From: Clostridium_AI sp964409685
Lineage (GTDB): Bacteria > Bacillota > Clostridia > Lachnospirales > Lachnospiraceae
DNA length: 64,000 nucleotides
NCBI GenBank assembly: GCA_964409685.1
Contig: CAYPEJ010000001.1
Span: 124,001-188,000 of the forward strand
Reading direction: 5' to 3'
Made by a program: the position numbers and the translations under genes. This document shows positions 7,865 to 17,162 of this stretch, piece by piece (within the stretch, counting starts at the first letter, position 1; each line of letters starts with the position of its first letter). The notes under the pieces are model-generated. The model was not told the DNA's origin, searched no databases, and saw only the letters and a list, made by a program, of their open reading frames with translations.

Positions 7865-9352
7865 ATGTGTGAGAGAAACACATCGTTAGGAAAAGTTGCT
7901 GGAATTGAGAAAAATGGAATCATGAACTGGTTTGGGATTCCTTATGCCAAACCACCTATAGGAGAACTGCGATTTAAAAGAGCAGTTCCCCATGAGGGTT
8001 GGGATGGAGTGCTAGATTGCAAGAGAATGGGACCTAAGCCATGGCAGATGGCAGGGGGAATGTTTGAACAACTAACCTACTCAAACTATCCACAGAGCGA
8101 AGATTGCCTTCATATAAACGTTTGGGCAAAGAAGGATGCAAAAAGACAGCCTGTAATGGTATGGATATATGGAGGCGGTCATCACGCAGGAGAGGCATCA
8201 GCACCAGAATACAACCTGAAGCATTTTGCAGAGAAAGGGATTGTTGGAGTATCATTTAATTATCGATTAGGAGTACTAGGATTTCAGGATTTTTCAGCCT
8301 ATAGTGAGAAGTTTGATTCTAATTGTGGTATATCCGATATGATTATGGCACTTGAGTGGGTACATAAGAATATTGAAAATTTTGGTGGGGATCCAGCCAG
8401 AGTGACCTTGTGTGGGCAGTCTGCTGGTGGAAGTGCGATCCTTGCACTTTTAGCAGTGAAGGAAGTAAAGAACTACTTTCAGCAGGCAATTATTATGAGC
8501 GGAGTACTTAGTAATACCACCAAGGAAATGTCGAAACAGATCAATAATGAAAAATACCTAAGATGGGTTGGGGTTAAGCCAGAAGAGATTGACCGTTTAA
8601 AGAATATGACCTATGAAGAGTTAAAGGCGGGCTCTTCCAAGTTTTTTTCAGAACCAGATTATGAAACTCCTGGCATTATGGCACCTGGACCAGTTGTGGA
8701 TGCTCTCGTAACAGAGTTTCCGCTAGATGCCATAAAGTCTGGAAAGGCAGCAGATAAAAAATTGTTATTTGGTACCTGTCAGGAGGAGGGGGGCTTGTTC
8801 TACTTTATGAAGATATGCCCTCGAAGTTTTCAGGATATCGAAAAAATGCTAACCCTTAATGGGTATCAGGACAGGATCTCTGCATTTTATCAGGTATATG
8901 GACATATGGATGAAAAGAAAGCCGTAAAAACAATCAATAAAGACCGTATGTTTTGGGTAGATACTATGAAATGTGCCAAGGCACAAAGTAAATACCAAGA
9001 TACGTTTATGTATCGATTTAATTTTGAAACTCCTTTAAGCAGGGCAATCAAGTTAGGTTCGACCCATTCCATGGATGTCTGTCCAGCCCTTGGTACGAGG
9101 AAAGGAATTGCAGCAAAATTCTATAAGGGAGTATTACTTCATCAAAGATTACGGTTGCAGAGTGAGATGCATGATGCATTTGTTGCATTTATTAAAACAG
9201 GGAATCCTTCTACAGACAGGCTGGGGATATGGCCACAATTTGAAGAAAAGGAGCAGAACACTATGGTATTTAGCAGGCATACTGTTCTGGAAAATGGGGC
9301 TCAAAGAGAAGAAGTTGTTAAGCTGTGGGAGGATATTGAGCTTTATTTGTAA
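7865..9352 (+). CDS. Type-B carboxylesterase (alpha/beta hydrolase)
   Basis: A 495-residue protein of normal family length. Motifs in order: SEDCLHINVWAK near 78, the oxyanion-hole strand VWIYGGGHHAG near 100, FGGDPARVTLCGQSAGG with nucleophile Ser186, acid Glu308 in QEEGGLFY, and His401 in STHSMD. The full Ser-Glu-His triad is present, so an active ester hydrolase or acyltransferase is expected. No signal peptide is visible, so it is likely cytoplasmic. It starts 20 bases after the A-ACP-C gene and is probably cotranscribed. Possible jobs are activation or trimming of the product ester, or offloading, but the substrate cannot be read from sequence. Confidence 0.85.
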   Translation: MCERNTSLGKVAGIEKNGIMNWFGIPYAKPPIGELRFKRAVPHEGWDGVLDCKRMGPKPWQMAGGMFEQLTYSNYPQSEDCLHINVWAKKDAKRQPVMVWIYGGGHHAGEASAPEYNLKHFAEKGIVGVSFNYRLGVLGFQDFSAYSEKFDSNCGISDMIMALEWVHKNIENFGGDPARVTLCGQSAGGSAILALLAVKEVKNYFQQAIIMSGVLSNTTKEMSKQINNEKYLRWVGVKPEEIDRLKNMTYEELKAGSSKFFSEPDYETPGIMAPGPVVDALVTEFPLDAIKSGKAADKKLLFGTCQEEGGLFYFMKICPRSFQDIEKMLTLNGYQDRISAFYQVYGHMDEKKAVKTINKDRMFWVDTMKCAKAQSKYQDTFMYRFNFETPLSRAIKLGSTHSMDVCPALGTRKGIAAKFYKGVLLHQRLRLQSEMHDAFVAFIKTGNPSTDRLGIWPQFEEKEQNTMVFSRHTVLENGAQREEVVKLWEDIELYL

Positions 9353-9543
9353 AGGGGAACGGTCTAGCTTCAAAAATCATCGTTGTAGTATCCGTTGGCT
9401 GTGGACCAATGCCGAGCCAGGTTATGTATTCTGCACTGGGCAAAGCAAGTATTTTCTATTATTATGGAAGTTCAAGTAGTGTATTGACTTTAGCTTTGGC
9501 AGGAGGTAAAATTAATTGTGGATTGAACTATTCATGTAAATGA
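9340..9543 (+). pseudogene. Start-less open stretch, possible gene relic
   Basis: In the frame of the TGA at 9541-9543, sixty-odd codons are open from 9340. They read as a hydrophobic peptide with Gly, Ser and Cys clusters (SKIIVVVSVGCGPMPSQVMY, later LALAGGKINCGLNYSCK). The only in-frame ATG codons (9409 and 9424) have no ribosome site. It overlaps the 3' end of the esterase. It could be the remnant of a deleted gene or chance; I do not recognise a family. Confidence 0.2.
9484..9512 (+). promoter_or_regulatory. Sigma-A-type promoter of the trans-AT PKS operon
   Basis: TTGACT (9484-9489) and TAAAAT (9507-9512) are separated by exactly 17 bases. It sits about 90 bases upstream of the acyltransferase start at 9604, in a 251-base gap between the esterase and the first PKS accessory gene. 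All genes from 9604 onward are on the same strand with short gaps or overlaps, so this may drive a very long operon. No terminator is evident between the esterase and this site. Confidence 0.65.
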
Positions 9544-9603
9544 AAGCTCTAACTGTTTTAGTTATATTTAGTTATAAGAATTTTTAAAATTTTAAGGATT
9601 AAT

Positions 9604-10584
9604 ATGAAAGATTATATTTCACGTGACGAACAGATTTGTTTTCTATTTTCGGGACAAGGTTCTCAATACTATGGAATGGCTAAATGTTTATATAAAAGCA
9701 ACAATATATTTAGAGAGTGTATGGAACGCTTAGATTATGTGGTTAAGAGTACGGCAGGTTATTCTGTTATATATGAAATGTATGAATCTGGAAAAGGAAT
9801 GTCAGATTCATTTCAAAATATTGTTTATACTCATCCTGCAATATTTATGGTGGAATATTCCTTGGCAGAGCTGCTAATCGATATAGGTATTATGCCAGAT
9901 TACTTAATTGGATCAAGTCTAGGAGAATCTGTTGCTTATGCTGTCAGTGGTTTAGTTACACCGGAGTCAATGCTTGCGCTACTAGTTAGACAAGCATTTT
10001 TATTACATAATCATTGTAAAAAGGGCGGTATGATTACAGTGCTGGAGAATGAACAGGTGTATAACGATATGCTGTGTGATATCTTTGGACTTGAATTAGC
10101 TGCTGTTGACTATGATAAACATTTTGTTATATCTGGTGACCAAAAAGCCATTTCAGAAGCACAGGCACGTCTAAAGAAAAATCATATTAACTATGTCTTA
10201 TTGCCAGTTGATTATGGTTTTCATTCCTCAAGTATTGATGAAATAAAAGAACAATTCTGCAGTTTAGACAAAAAATTAGTGAAGGGGTCTAGTTGGATAA
10301 ACGTTTATTCATCTGCAGATGTAGAAAAAGTTACATCTGTTACAACAGAACTATTGTGGAATGTAATACGAAAGAAGATAAGATTTCAGGATACCATAAA
10401 AAAGTTAGATTCATGCAATAAGAAAATATCCTATATCGATTTAGGACCTTCTGGCACACTGGCAAGTATGTCTAAGGAAATATTACAACGCACAGAGCTG
10501 ATAACTAGTATTATATCCCCTTTTCATACGGAATTAAAAAATATTGACAAAGTAATTGGAGAAAATATTAAATTTATTTTTTAA
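9604..10584 (+). CDS. Trans-acting acyltransferase or acyl hydrolase (PksC/PksD family)
   Basis: A 326-residue stand-alone FabD-like protein. It opens with FLFSGQGSQYYGMAK, has nucleophile Ser105 in GSSLGE and catalytic His207 in GFHSS. In malonyl transferases the residue before the nucleophile is normally His (GHSLGE); here it is Ser104. Trans-AT clusters often carry two ATs: one malonyl-loading, one an acyl hydrolase that clears stalled acyl chains. The YYGM opening and altered GxSxG box resemble the second (PksD/PedC-type) class more than the first, so proofreading hydrolase is favoured, with malonyl transfer possible. AAGGA at 9594-9598 supports the start. The next gene begins 14 bases later. 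Confidence 0.8.
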   Translation: MKDYISRDEQICFLFSGQGSQYYGMAKCLYKSNNIFRECMERLDYVVKSTAGYSVIYEMYESGKGMSDSFQNIVYTHPAIFMVEYSLAELLIDIGIMPDYLIGSSLGESVAYAVSGLVTPESMLALLVRQAFLLHNHCKKGGMITVLENEQVYNDMLCDIFGLELAAVDYDKHFVISGDQKAISEAQARLKKNHINYVLLPVDYGFHSSSIDEIKEQFCSLDKKLVKGSSWINVYSSADVEKVTSVTTELLWNVIRKKIRFQDTIKKLDSCNKKISYIDLGPSGTLASMSKEILQRTELITSIISPFHTELKNIDKVIGENIKFIF

Positions 10585-10598
10585 TAGGAGGAAATTAA

Positions 10599-12875
10599 AT
10601 GGTAGCGTATCTTTTCCCAGGTCAAGGTTCCCAAAACAAGGGTATGGGGCTTACTTTATTTGAAGAATTTAAAGAGCTAGTGGAAGAAGCAGATTCCGTT
10701 TTGGGTTACTCTATTGTAGATTTGTGTTTAAATGATAGAGATAATTTACTAGGACAGACGCAATATACACAGCCTGCTTTGTATATTGTAAATGCATTAT
10801 CATATTTACATAAATTAAAAGAAGATGGAAGAAAGCCAGATTACGTTGCAGGGCATAGTCTTGGTGAGTATAATGCGTTATTCGCTGCTGGAGTGTTTGA
10901 CTTTATTACTGGAGTGAAGTTAGCAAAGAAGCGTGGCGAATTAATGGCAGGTGCTAAGGACGGTGGTATGGCTGCTGTAATTGGTATGAAAGAGGATGCA
11001 ATTAGAAAAGTTTTTGCAGAACATGATTTGGAAAGGCTTGATATTGCAAATTTGAATTCACCCAATCAGATTGTAATCTCAGGGCTAAAACAGGATATTG
11101 TAGATGCACAGAAATATTTTGAAGAAGCAGGAGCATTAAAATATGTTGTTCTAAATGTTAGTGGTGCATTTCATTCGAGATATATGGAACAAGCAAAAAT
11201 AGAGTTTGCGAATTATATAGAACAGTTTGAATTTAAGAAACCAGATATTACGGTTATATCAAACGTATATGCAAGGCCGTATAAGAGTCAGGATATTAAA
11301 TCAACCTTAATCAAACAAATGGTTTCTTCAGTTAAATGGGAAGAAACAATCTGCTATCTCATGGGAAAAGGAGAAGTAGAGTTTGTACAGATTGGACCGG
11401 GAAATGTTATAGCAGGCTTGGTACGAAATATAAAAAGGCTTGCGAAACCGCTGGTGATTGAAGAGGAGCCAGAAGAGGAAAACGAATCTATTAAAGAAGA
11501 GATTATTCCGTCAGAAGAGACAGAAAAAGAAAGTGAAAAAAAGAATAGACTTACAGCTTCTGATATGGGAAGTGAAAGTTTTAAACGGGATTATGGATTA
11601 AAGTATGCTTATTTAACAGGTGCTATGTATCAAGGCATTGCATCAAAAGAATTAGTTGTAGCAGTTGGTAATGCTGGAATGATGGGCTTTTTCGGAAGCG
11701 GAGGATTAAAGAAAGACAAGATCGAAGAAGCAATTATCTATATTCAGCGTAATCTTATAAAAGGAAAAGCCTATGGGGTTAATTTATTGCATAGTATTCG
11801 ACATCCAGAACGAGAGGAAGAACTCGTTGACTTATGTTTGAAATATGGTGTGAAAGTTGTTGAAGCATCTGCATTTATAAATATGACACCAGCGCTTGTA
11901 AGGTATCGTCTGGCAGGTTTAAAGAAAAATGCAATGGGAGTCGTTGTATCGGAAAATAAGATAATTGCAAAGCTTTCAAGACCAGAGGTTGCAGAAGCAT
12001 TTTTAAGTCCAGCACCTGAAAAAATTGTACATAAATTGTTAGAAGAAAATAAAATAACAGAAGAACAAGCCGAGATGGCTAAGAGTATAGCAATGGCTGA
12101 TGATATTTGTGCGGAAGCCGATTCTGGCGGACATACGGATAGAGCAGTAGCGCTTGTATTACTTCCAACCATGATACGTTTGAAAAACAGAATGGTTAAA
12201 AAATATTCATATAAGAATGAGATTCGAGTTGGATTAGCAGGAGGAATTGGGACGCCTGAGGCAGTTGCCGCAGCATTTTGCATGAATGCGGATTTTGTTA
12301 TGACAGGTTCCATCAATCAATGTACTGTTGAGGCTGGGACAAGTGATGTAGTTAAAAATATGCTGCTTAAACTAAATATTCAAGATACAGACTACGTAAC
12401 AGCAAGCGATATGTTTGAGTATGGAGCTAAGATGCAGGTGGTAAAGAAGGGCGTATTTTTTGCGGCAAGAGCAAAACGATTATATGATTTATATGTTCAT
12501 TATAATTCAATAGATGAAATAGATGAGAAAACGAAGATTAATCTTCAGGAAAAATATTTTAAAAAGACTTTTGATGAGGTTTATTCAGAAGTAAAAGAAC
12601 ATGCAGCACCAGATGAGGTGAAATTATTTGAAGAAAGTCCTAAGGCAAAGATGGCTGCAATATTCAAATGGTATTATGCCAAAGCAACCAGAATGGCAAT
12701 ACAAGGTGACTTAGAATCTAAAGTTGATTATCAGATTCAATGTGGACCAGCAATGGGAGCCTTTAACCAATGGGCGTTAGGAACAAATCTGGAACAATTG
12801 CAAAATCGTCATGTTGCAGAAATAGGAATTAGATTAATGAGTGATGCAGTAGAGATACTGACAAATATACAATAG
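10599..12875 (+). CDS. pksE: Bifunctional trans acyltransferase-enoylreductase (AT-ER)
   Basis: A 758-residue fusion. Residues 1-285 are a malonyl-CoA:ACP transacylase: LFPGQGSQNKGMG, nucleophile Ser87 in GHSLGEYNA, His192 in AFHSRYM. An acidic linker (about 285-310, EEEPEEENESIKEE) leads to a flavin-dependent PfaD/2-nitropropane dioxygenase-like enoylreductase (about 315-758) with GNAGMMGFFGSGGL, VRVGLAGGIGTPEAV-like (NEIRVGLAGGIGTPEA) and FVMTGSINQCTVEAGTS phosphate-binding loops. This layout is that of PksE/BaeE in trans-AT pathways. It probably supplies malonyl units to the AT-less modules, while the ER reduces enoyl chains in trans, since no in-cis ER is seen. Ribosome site TAGGAGG precedes ATG 10599. 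Confidence 0.92.
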   Translation: MVAYLFPGQGSQNKGMGLTLFEEFKELVEEADSVLGYSIVDLCLNDRDNLLGQTQYTQPALYIVNALSYLHKLKEDGRKPDYVAGHSLGEYNALFAAGVFDFITGVKLAKKRGELMAGAKDGGMAAVIGMKEDAIRKVFAEHDLERLDIANLNSPNQIVISGLKQDIVDAQKYFEEAGALKYVVLNVSGAFHSRYMEQAKIEFANYIEQFEFKKPDITVISNVYARPYKSQDIKSTLIKQMVSSVKWEETICYLMGKGEVEFVQIGPGNVIAGLVRNIKRLAKPLVIEEEPEEENESIKEEIIPSEETEKESEKKNRLTASDMGSESFKRDYGLKYAYLTGAMYQGIASKELVVAVGNAGMMGFFGSGGLKKDKIEEAIIYIQRNLIKGKAYGVNLLHSIRHPEREEELVDLCLKYGVKVVEASAFINMTPALVRYRLAGLKKNAMGVVVSENKIIAKLSRPEVAEAFLSPAPEKIVHKLLEENKITEEQAEMAKSIAMADDICAEADSGGHTDRAVALVLLPTMIRLKNRMVKKYSYKNEIRVGLAGGIGTPEAVAAAFCMNADFVMTGSINQCTVEAGTSDVVKNMLLKLNIQDTDYVTASDMFEYGAKMQVVKKGVFFAARAKRLYDLYVHYNSIDEIDEKTKINLQEKYFKKTFDEVYSEVKEHAAPDEVKLFEESPKAKMAAIFKWYYAKATRMAIQGDLESKVDYQIQCGPAMGAFNQWALGTNLEQLQNRHVAEIGIRLMSDAVEILTNIQ

Positions 12876-12889
12876 GGAGGAATATTTTT

Positions 12890-13135
12890 ATGATGAAGCA
12901 GGAAATTTTCGATGTATTAAAGAAACATGTTGCAGAAATTATGGAACTAGATACGAGTGAACTTGTAATTGAGAAAAGTTTAAAGGAACTAGGTGCTAAT
13001 TCTATTGACCGAATGGATATCATTGTTGAGACAATGGAGGAACTAGAAATTAAAATTCCTATGGTTAATTTTGGAAATTGCAAGAATATGAAAGATATTG
13101 TTGATGTCTTTTATAATGAAAAAGCAGGAGAATAG
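12890..13135 (+). CDS. acpK: Discrete acyl carrier protein of the beta-branching cassette
   Basis: An 81-residue carrier. The phosphopantetheine site is the Ser in GANSIDRMD, with Asn in place of the more common Asp before it; the flanking helix IIVETMEELEIKIP is normal. Position decides its role: it lies directly before the decarboxylating KS and the HMG synthase, where beta-branching cassettes keep the donor ACP (AcpK type) that carries malonyl and then acetyl groups. GGGAGG lies just before the paired ATG codons 12890/12893. Confidence 0.88.
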   Translation: MMKQEIFDVLKKHVAEIMELDTSELVIEKSLKELGANSIDRMDIIVETMEELEIKIPMVNFGNCKNMKDIVDVFYNEKAGE

Positions 13136-13136
13136 C

Positions 13137-14405
13137 ATGGAATCAAATGTTGTGATTACTGGAATGGGGGTTTTTACCTCTATTGGAAGAAATGTTGAAA
13201 CTTTTCGGGATGGACTGAAGAATGGAGACTGCGGTATCAAGAATCATACTGTACCTTGTGGTTTGCCAGAAACATTGGGAATTGCAGCAAAAGTAGACTT
13301 TACATTTAATGAAGAAGTAAAGCAGTGGAATAGTATACTTGGTGAAATTTCTTCTAGTGCAAAAAAGAATCTGAGAAGAGCTTCGAGAGTAACACAGCTT
13401 GCAGCATTAACTGCAATGGAAGGATGGGTCAATGCCAACTTACATGAGATGCCAGTTCAAGGTGATAAAATTGGACTGGTAGTAGCTGGGAGCAATTTGA
13501 ATCAGTATATGGCGTTTTCTCAATACACAAAATATATGGAAGCTCCTGAATATGTAAGTCCTAGTTATGCATTGCAGTTTATGGACACTGACTTAGTAGG
13601 AAACTTAAGTGAGTTATTTGGGATAAGAGGAGAAGGTTTTACAGTCGGTGGTGCATCTGCCAGTGGGAATGTAGCAGTAATCAAAGCATATCAGCTTTTG
13701 ATGTGTAGTGATTTGGATGTGTGCATGGTTGTGGCACCGATTACAGAACTTTCAAATGTGGAGCTGATGGCATTTAATAATCTTGGTGTTTTAGGTGGAA
13801 AAGCTTTTGGAAAAAACGCACAGGAAGCATGTAGGCCATTTGATGAGAAACATGCAGGATTTGTTCCTGGAGAAGGGTGTGGATGCTTGATTCTTGAAAA
13901 GAGAGAATCAGCACAGAATCGTGGTGCTCGTGTATATGCAGAATTATTGAGCGGTGTCATGCAGTTAGATGGAAATCGTTTATCAAATCCTAGCTTAACA
14001 GGTGAGAGTGAAACTATGAAGAAGGCCATAGATATGGCTGGTTTGAATAGTGAAGACATACAGTACATTAATGCACATGCGACGTCTACTCCAATGGGTG
14101 ATGAGATTGAAGTAGAAGCAATAAAAAATGTGTTCAAAGATAAAATTAGGGATATATGGATTAATTCTACAAAGTCGCTTATCGGACATTGTCTTTATTC
14201 GGCAGGTTTAATTGAACTAATTGCATCAATTGTAGAGATGAATGAAAACTTTCTTCATCCAAATTTAAATCTGTCAAATGCAATAGATTTAGATTTAAAA
14301 CTTGTTGGTGGTGTCACTGAAAAAGCAGACATTACTTATGCAATGTCAAATTCATTTGGATTTGGTGGAATTAATACATGTATAATTGTAAAGAGAGGTA
14401 TTTAA
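13137..14405 (+). CDS. pksF: Decarboxylating KS of the beta-branching cassette (Cys to Ser)
   Basis: A 422-residue ketosynthase fold. The nucleophile position reads GGASASGN, where condensing enzymes have DTACSSSL, so Cys is replaced by Ser174. Both His motifs are kept (NAHATST and LIGHCLYSAG). This pattern is that of the PksF/CurC-type decarboxylases, which turn malonyl-ACP into acetyl-ACP for the HMG synthase and cannot condense. ATG 13137 is chosen because AGGAG at 13126-13130 is six bases upstream; the longer in-frame version from 13098 would overlap the ACP gene by 38 bases. Only one base separates it from the ACP stop, so translation is probably coupled. Confidence 0.92.
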   Translation: MESNVVITGMGVFTSIGRNVETFRDGLKNGDCGIKNHTVPCGLPETLGIAAKVDFTFNEEVKQWNSILGEISSSAKKNLRRASRVTQLAALTAMEGWVNANLHEMPVQGDKIGLVVAGSNLNQYMAFSQYTKYMEAPEYVSPSYALQFMDTDLVGNLSELFGIRGEGFTVGGASASGNVAVIKAYQLLMCSDLDVCMVVAPITELSNVELMAFNNLGVLGGKAFGKNAQEACRPFDEKHAGFVPGEGCGCLILEKRESAQNRGARVYAELLSGVMQLDGNRLSNPSLTGESETMKKAIDMAGLNSEDIQYINAHATSTPMGDEIEVEAIKNVFKDKIRDIWINSTKSLIGHCLYSAGLIELIASIVEMNENFLHPNLNLSNAIDLDLKLVGGVTEKADITYAMSNSFGFGGINTCIIVKRGI

Positions 14406-14406
14406 A

Positions 14407-15648
14407 ATGGAAGAATTCTCAGTAGGTATAGAGGCGATAAATTTTTATGGTGGTCCTGCTTATATTGATGTAAAAGAGCTATTTGAATATCGTAATCTAG
14501 ATATGGATCGATTTAGTAATTTATTAATGGATAAAAAATCAGTTGGGGTACCTTTTGAAGACCCAGTTACAAATGGGGTAAATGCAGCAAAACCAATTAT
14601 AGATAGTTTAACAGAGGAAGAAAAAAACAGCATTGAAATGATAGTAACATCCAGTGAATCCGGACTGGACTTTGGAAAATCATTGAGTACATATATACAT
14701 GACTATCTTGGCCTTCATCGTAATTTAAGATTATTTGAAGTGAAACAGGCATGCTATGGCTGCACAGCTGCCTTTCAGACGGCTGTTAATTATGTGGCAT
14801 CACAGGTTTCACCTGGAGCAAAAGTTTTAGTAGTGGGAACAGATATTGCAAGAGCAGCAGCTAAAAAGACATATGCAGAGCCTTCTCAGGCTGTTGGAGC
14901 AGTTGCCATTTTAGTTGGCGAAAATCCAAAAGTATTAGAATTAGATTTTGGAGCAAATGGATTTTATAGTTATGAAGTTATGGATACATGCAGGCCTTTA
15001 CCAGAGATTGAAACAGGTGATGCAGATTTATCCTTAATGTCATATCTAGACTGTTTAGAAAATAGTTTTAAAAATTATTGTTCAAAAGTTGAAAATGTTG
15101 ATTTTCAGACAACGTTTGATTATTTAGCATTCCATACACCATTTGCTGGAATGGTAAAAGGTGCACATCGTAGGTTAATGCGTGAATTATATAAAATGCC
15201 TCCAAAGGAAATTTTAAGAGATTATGAAAAAAGAGTTGTACCATCACTTCGTTTTTGTACACAGGTTGGTAATGTATATTCTGCAACGCTTTATCTTGCA
15301 TTATGCGGTTTAGTCTCTAATTCAGAGATAAACGAGGCAACGAGAGTTGGCATGTTTTCCTACGGTTCTGGCTGCTCATCAGAGTTTTACAGCGGAATCA
15401 TAACACCGGAATCCAAAAAAGTTGTTGATAAAATGAAAATTGGTGAGAATCTAGATAGAAGATACCGCTTATCCATGGAAGAATACGAAAAGATAATAGA
15501 CTTAAATATGGAATGGATTTTTGGAATCCGAGATAAAGTAGCAGATATAAGTGACTGCCAGCAGGTATACGATCACTTCTTCGCAGGAAGAAACTTATTG
15601 GTATTAAAACGTATCAATGGATTCCATAGAGAATATGAATGGACCTAA
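14407..15648 (+). CDS. pksG: HMG-CoA synthase-like beta-branching enzyme (HCS)
   Basis: A 413-residue protein of the PksG/BaeG family. The catalytic set is visible: Glu84 in TSSESGLD, nucleophile Cys116 in KQACYGCTAA, and His243 in AFHTPFAGM. It adds the acetyl enolate from the donor ACP to the beta-keto group of an ACP-bound polyketide, giving an HMG-like intermediate that ECH1 and ECH2 process to a beta-methyl or methylene branch. It starts two bases after the decarboxylase stop. Its targets here are most likely the three KR-less KS-ECH-ACP modules. Confidence 0.93.
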   Translation: MEEFSVGIEAINFYGGPAYIDVKELFEYRNLDMDRFSNLLMDKKSVGVPFEDPVTNGVNAAKPIIDSLTEEEKNSIEMIVTSSESGLDFGKSLSTYIHDYLGLHRNLRLFEVKQACYGCTAAFQTAVNYVASQVSPGAKVLVVGTDIARAAAKKTYAEPSQAVGAVAILVGENPKVLELDFGANGFYSYEVMDTCRPLPEIETGDADLSLMSYLDCLENSFKNYCSKVENVDFQTTFDYLAFHTPFAGMVKGAHRRLMRELYKMPPKEILRDYEKRVVPSLRFCTQVGNVYSATLYLALCGLVSNSEINEATRVGMFSYGSGCSSEFYSGIITPESKKVVDKMKIGENLDRRYRLSMEEYEKIIDLNMEWIFGIRDKVADISDCQQVYDHFFAGRNLLVLKRINGFHREYEWT

Positions 15649-15691
15649 TACAGAATGGAGGCAGTAGATTAATTCTACGGTAAGAGTGAAT

Positions 15692-16465
15692 ATGAAATTT
15701 AATACATTAAATATAAGAAGTGATAAGAGTATTTTTTATGTTAAAATGAATCGTCCTGAAGCAAACAACAGTTTAAATATGGAAATGGTGATGGAATTAA
15801 ATCAGGTATTTGACATTCTGCAGGGAAATGACGAGTACAAAATAATTGTCATGGAAGGTTGTAGTGGGAAATTCTGCACAGGTATGGATTTCAATGCATT
15901 GATACAAAATGAAACTTCTGGTGCAATGGAAGAATCCGATATGACCCATATGTATATGGAGTTATTAAGAAAGATTTCCCTTATGAATAAAGTTGTCATT
16001 GCAAAAGTAGAGGGACAAGTATTAGCTGGGGGCGTAGGAATATGTGCTGCCTGTGATTTTTGTATTGGAAATGAAAAGAGTCAGTTCAGTCTTTCTGAGA
16101 TTTTATGGGGATTACTTCCGTCAATGGTAATACCATATCTGATTCGGAAAACGGGATACAAAAATGCATATCAAATGTCATTAACAACAATTCCATATGG
16201 AGCTGACAGGGCGAAAGAATGTGGATTGCTAGATGAGGTCACTGATGATCTGGATCGTGCAATATTCAGGATATCACAGAGGGTATCACGATTAGAATGC
16301 TGGGCAATACAAAACTGTAAAGAATATTTCAGGAGTACATGGATTATTGACCATGAAATGGAAGAGAGGGCAGTTAATAAGACAGCTTTATTAGTATCAG
16401 ATCCACGTGTCAGGCATAACATTGAGAATTATGTAAAGTATAAGAAGTTCCCATGGGAAAAGTAA
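15692..16465 (+). CDS. pksH: Enoyl-CoA hydratase family dehydratase (ECH1)
   Basis: A 257-residue crotonase-fold protein. Oxyanion-hole segments are FCTGMDF (near 66) and VLAGGVGICAACDF (near 110). The stretch FSLSEILWGLLPSMVIPYLIR is characteristic of PksH-type ECH1, which dehydrates the HMG-like intermediate to a glutaconyl unit. Decarboxylation by ECH2 would follow; the ECH2 partner is not a separate gene here but is embedded in three PKS modules. ATG 15692 has AAGAG five bases upstream; a GTG at 15686 is the alternative. Confidence 0.88.
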   Translation: MKFNTLNIRSDKSIFYVKMNRPEANNSLNMEMVMELNQVFDILQGNDEYKIIVMEGCSGKFCTGMDFNALIQNETSGAMEESDMTHMYMELLRKISLMNKVVIAKVEGQVLAGGVGICAACDFCIGNEKSQFSLSEILWGLLPSMVIPYLIRKTGYKNAYQMSLTTIPYGADRAKECGLLDEVTDDLDRAIFRISQRVSRLECWAIQNCKEYFRSTWIIDHEMEERAVNKTALLVSDPRVRHNIENYVKYKKFPWEK

Positions 16466-16475
16466 AGGAGAGAAT

Positions 16476-17162
16476 ATGGCATCAGTAATTATTAAAGATT
16501 TAAGGAAAAGTTATGAACTAGGAATTACGAAAGTAGAAGCGCTAAAGGGAATAAACCTTACTATTGATGAAGGAGAATTTATGACCGTAGCTGGTGCATC
16601 TGGAAGTGGAAAGTCAACATTACTAAATATGATTGGCTGTATTGACCGCCCTACTAGTGGAGAAATTTACATAGGAGATAAAAACATAACGTCACTGAAA
16701 GAAAAAGAGTTAGATGAAATAAGATTGTATACAATAGGATTTATATTTCAGTCTTTTAATCTGATTCCAGTCCTCACTTTATATGAAAATGTCGAGTTAC
16801 CTCTGGCAATCACCAAGGGAATCAGCAAAGCAGAAAAGAAGGAACGTGTTGAATATTTTTTAGAGGCAGTAGGATTAAAAGAGCAGATGTATCGTAAACC
16901 TGCAGAATTATCTGGTGGACAGAGACAAAGGGTAGCTGTTGCCAGAGCGTTAGTTACGCATCCTAAGATTGTATTAGCAGATGAACCAACAGCGAATCTT
17001 GATTCAGAAAACGGAATTGAAATCATTGAATTAATGCATGAAATTTGTTTAAAAGAAAAAACAACATTTATTTTTTCTACACATGATCCTAAAGTAATGA
17101 ACCGTGCACACAGAATATGTACGATAGAAGATGGTATTATTAAAAAGGAGGAATGTCATTGA
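16476..17162 (+). CDS. ABC transporter ATP-binding protein (LolD/MacB type)
   Basis: A 228-residue ATPase. Walker A GASGSGKST near 42, Q-loop IFQSFNL near 92, signature LSGGQRQRVAVARAL near 147, Walker B VLADEPTANLD near 167, and switch His in STHDP near 205. Size and sequence fit the ATPases paired with FtsX/MacB-like permeases. It overlaps the first permease by ten bases. Its location inside the cluster suggests export of the polyketide or self-protection. Confidence 0.93.
   Translation: MASVIIKDLRKSYELGITKVEALKGINLTIDEGEFMTVAGASGSGKSTLLNMIGCIDRPTSGEIYIGDKNITSLKEKELDEIRLYTIGFIFQSFNLIPVLTLYENVELPLAITKGISKAEKKERVEYFLEAVGLKEQMYRKPAELSGGQRQRVAVARALVTHPKIVLADEPTANLDSENGIEIIELMHEICLKEKTTFIFSTHDPKVMNRAHRICTIEDGIIKKEECH

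Noticed and set aside
9075..9479. 134-codon open frame on the plus strand
   Set aside because: Mostly overlaps the esterase 3' end in another frame; Arg/Leu/Trp-rich translation without family features or ribosome site.
11771..12316. 181-codon open frame on the minus strand
   Set aside because: Antisense to the enoylreductase half of the AT-ER gene, which has clear motifs; no start signal.
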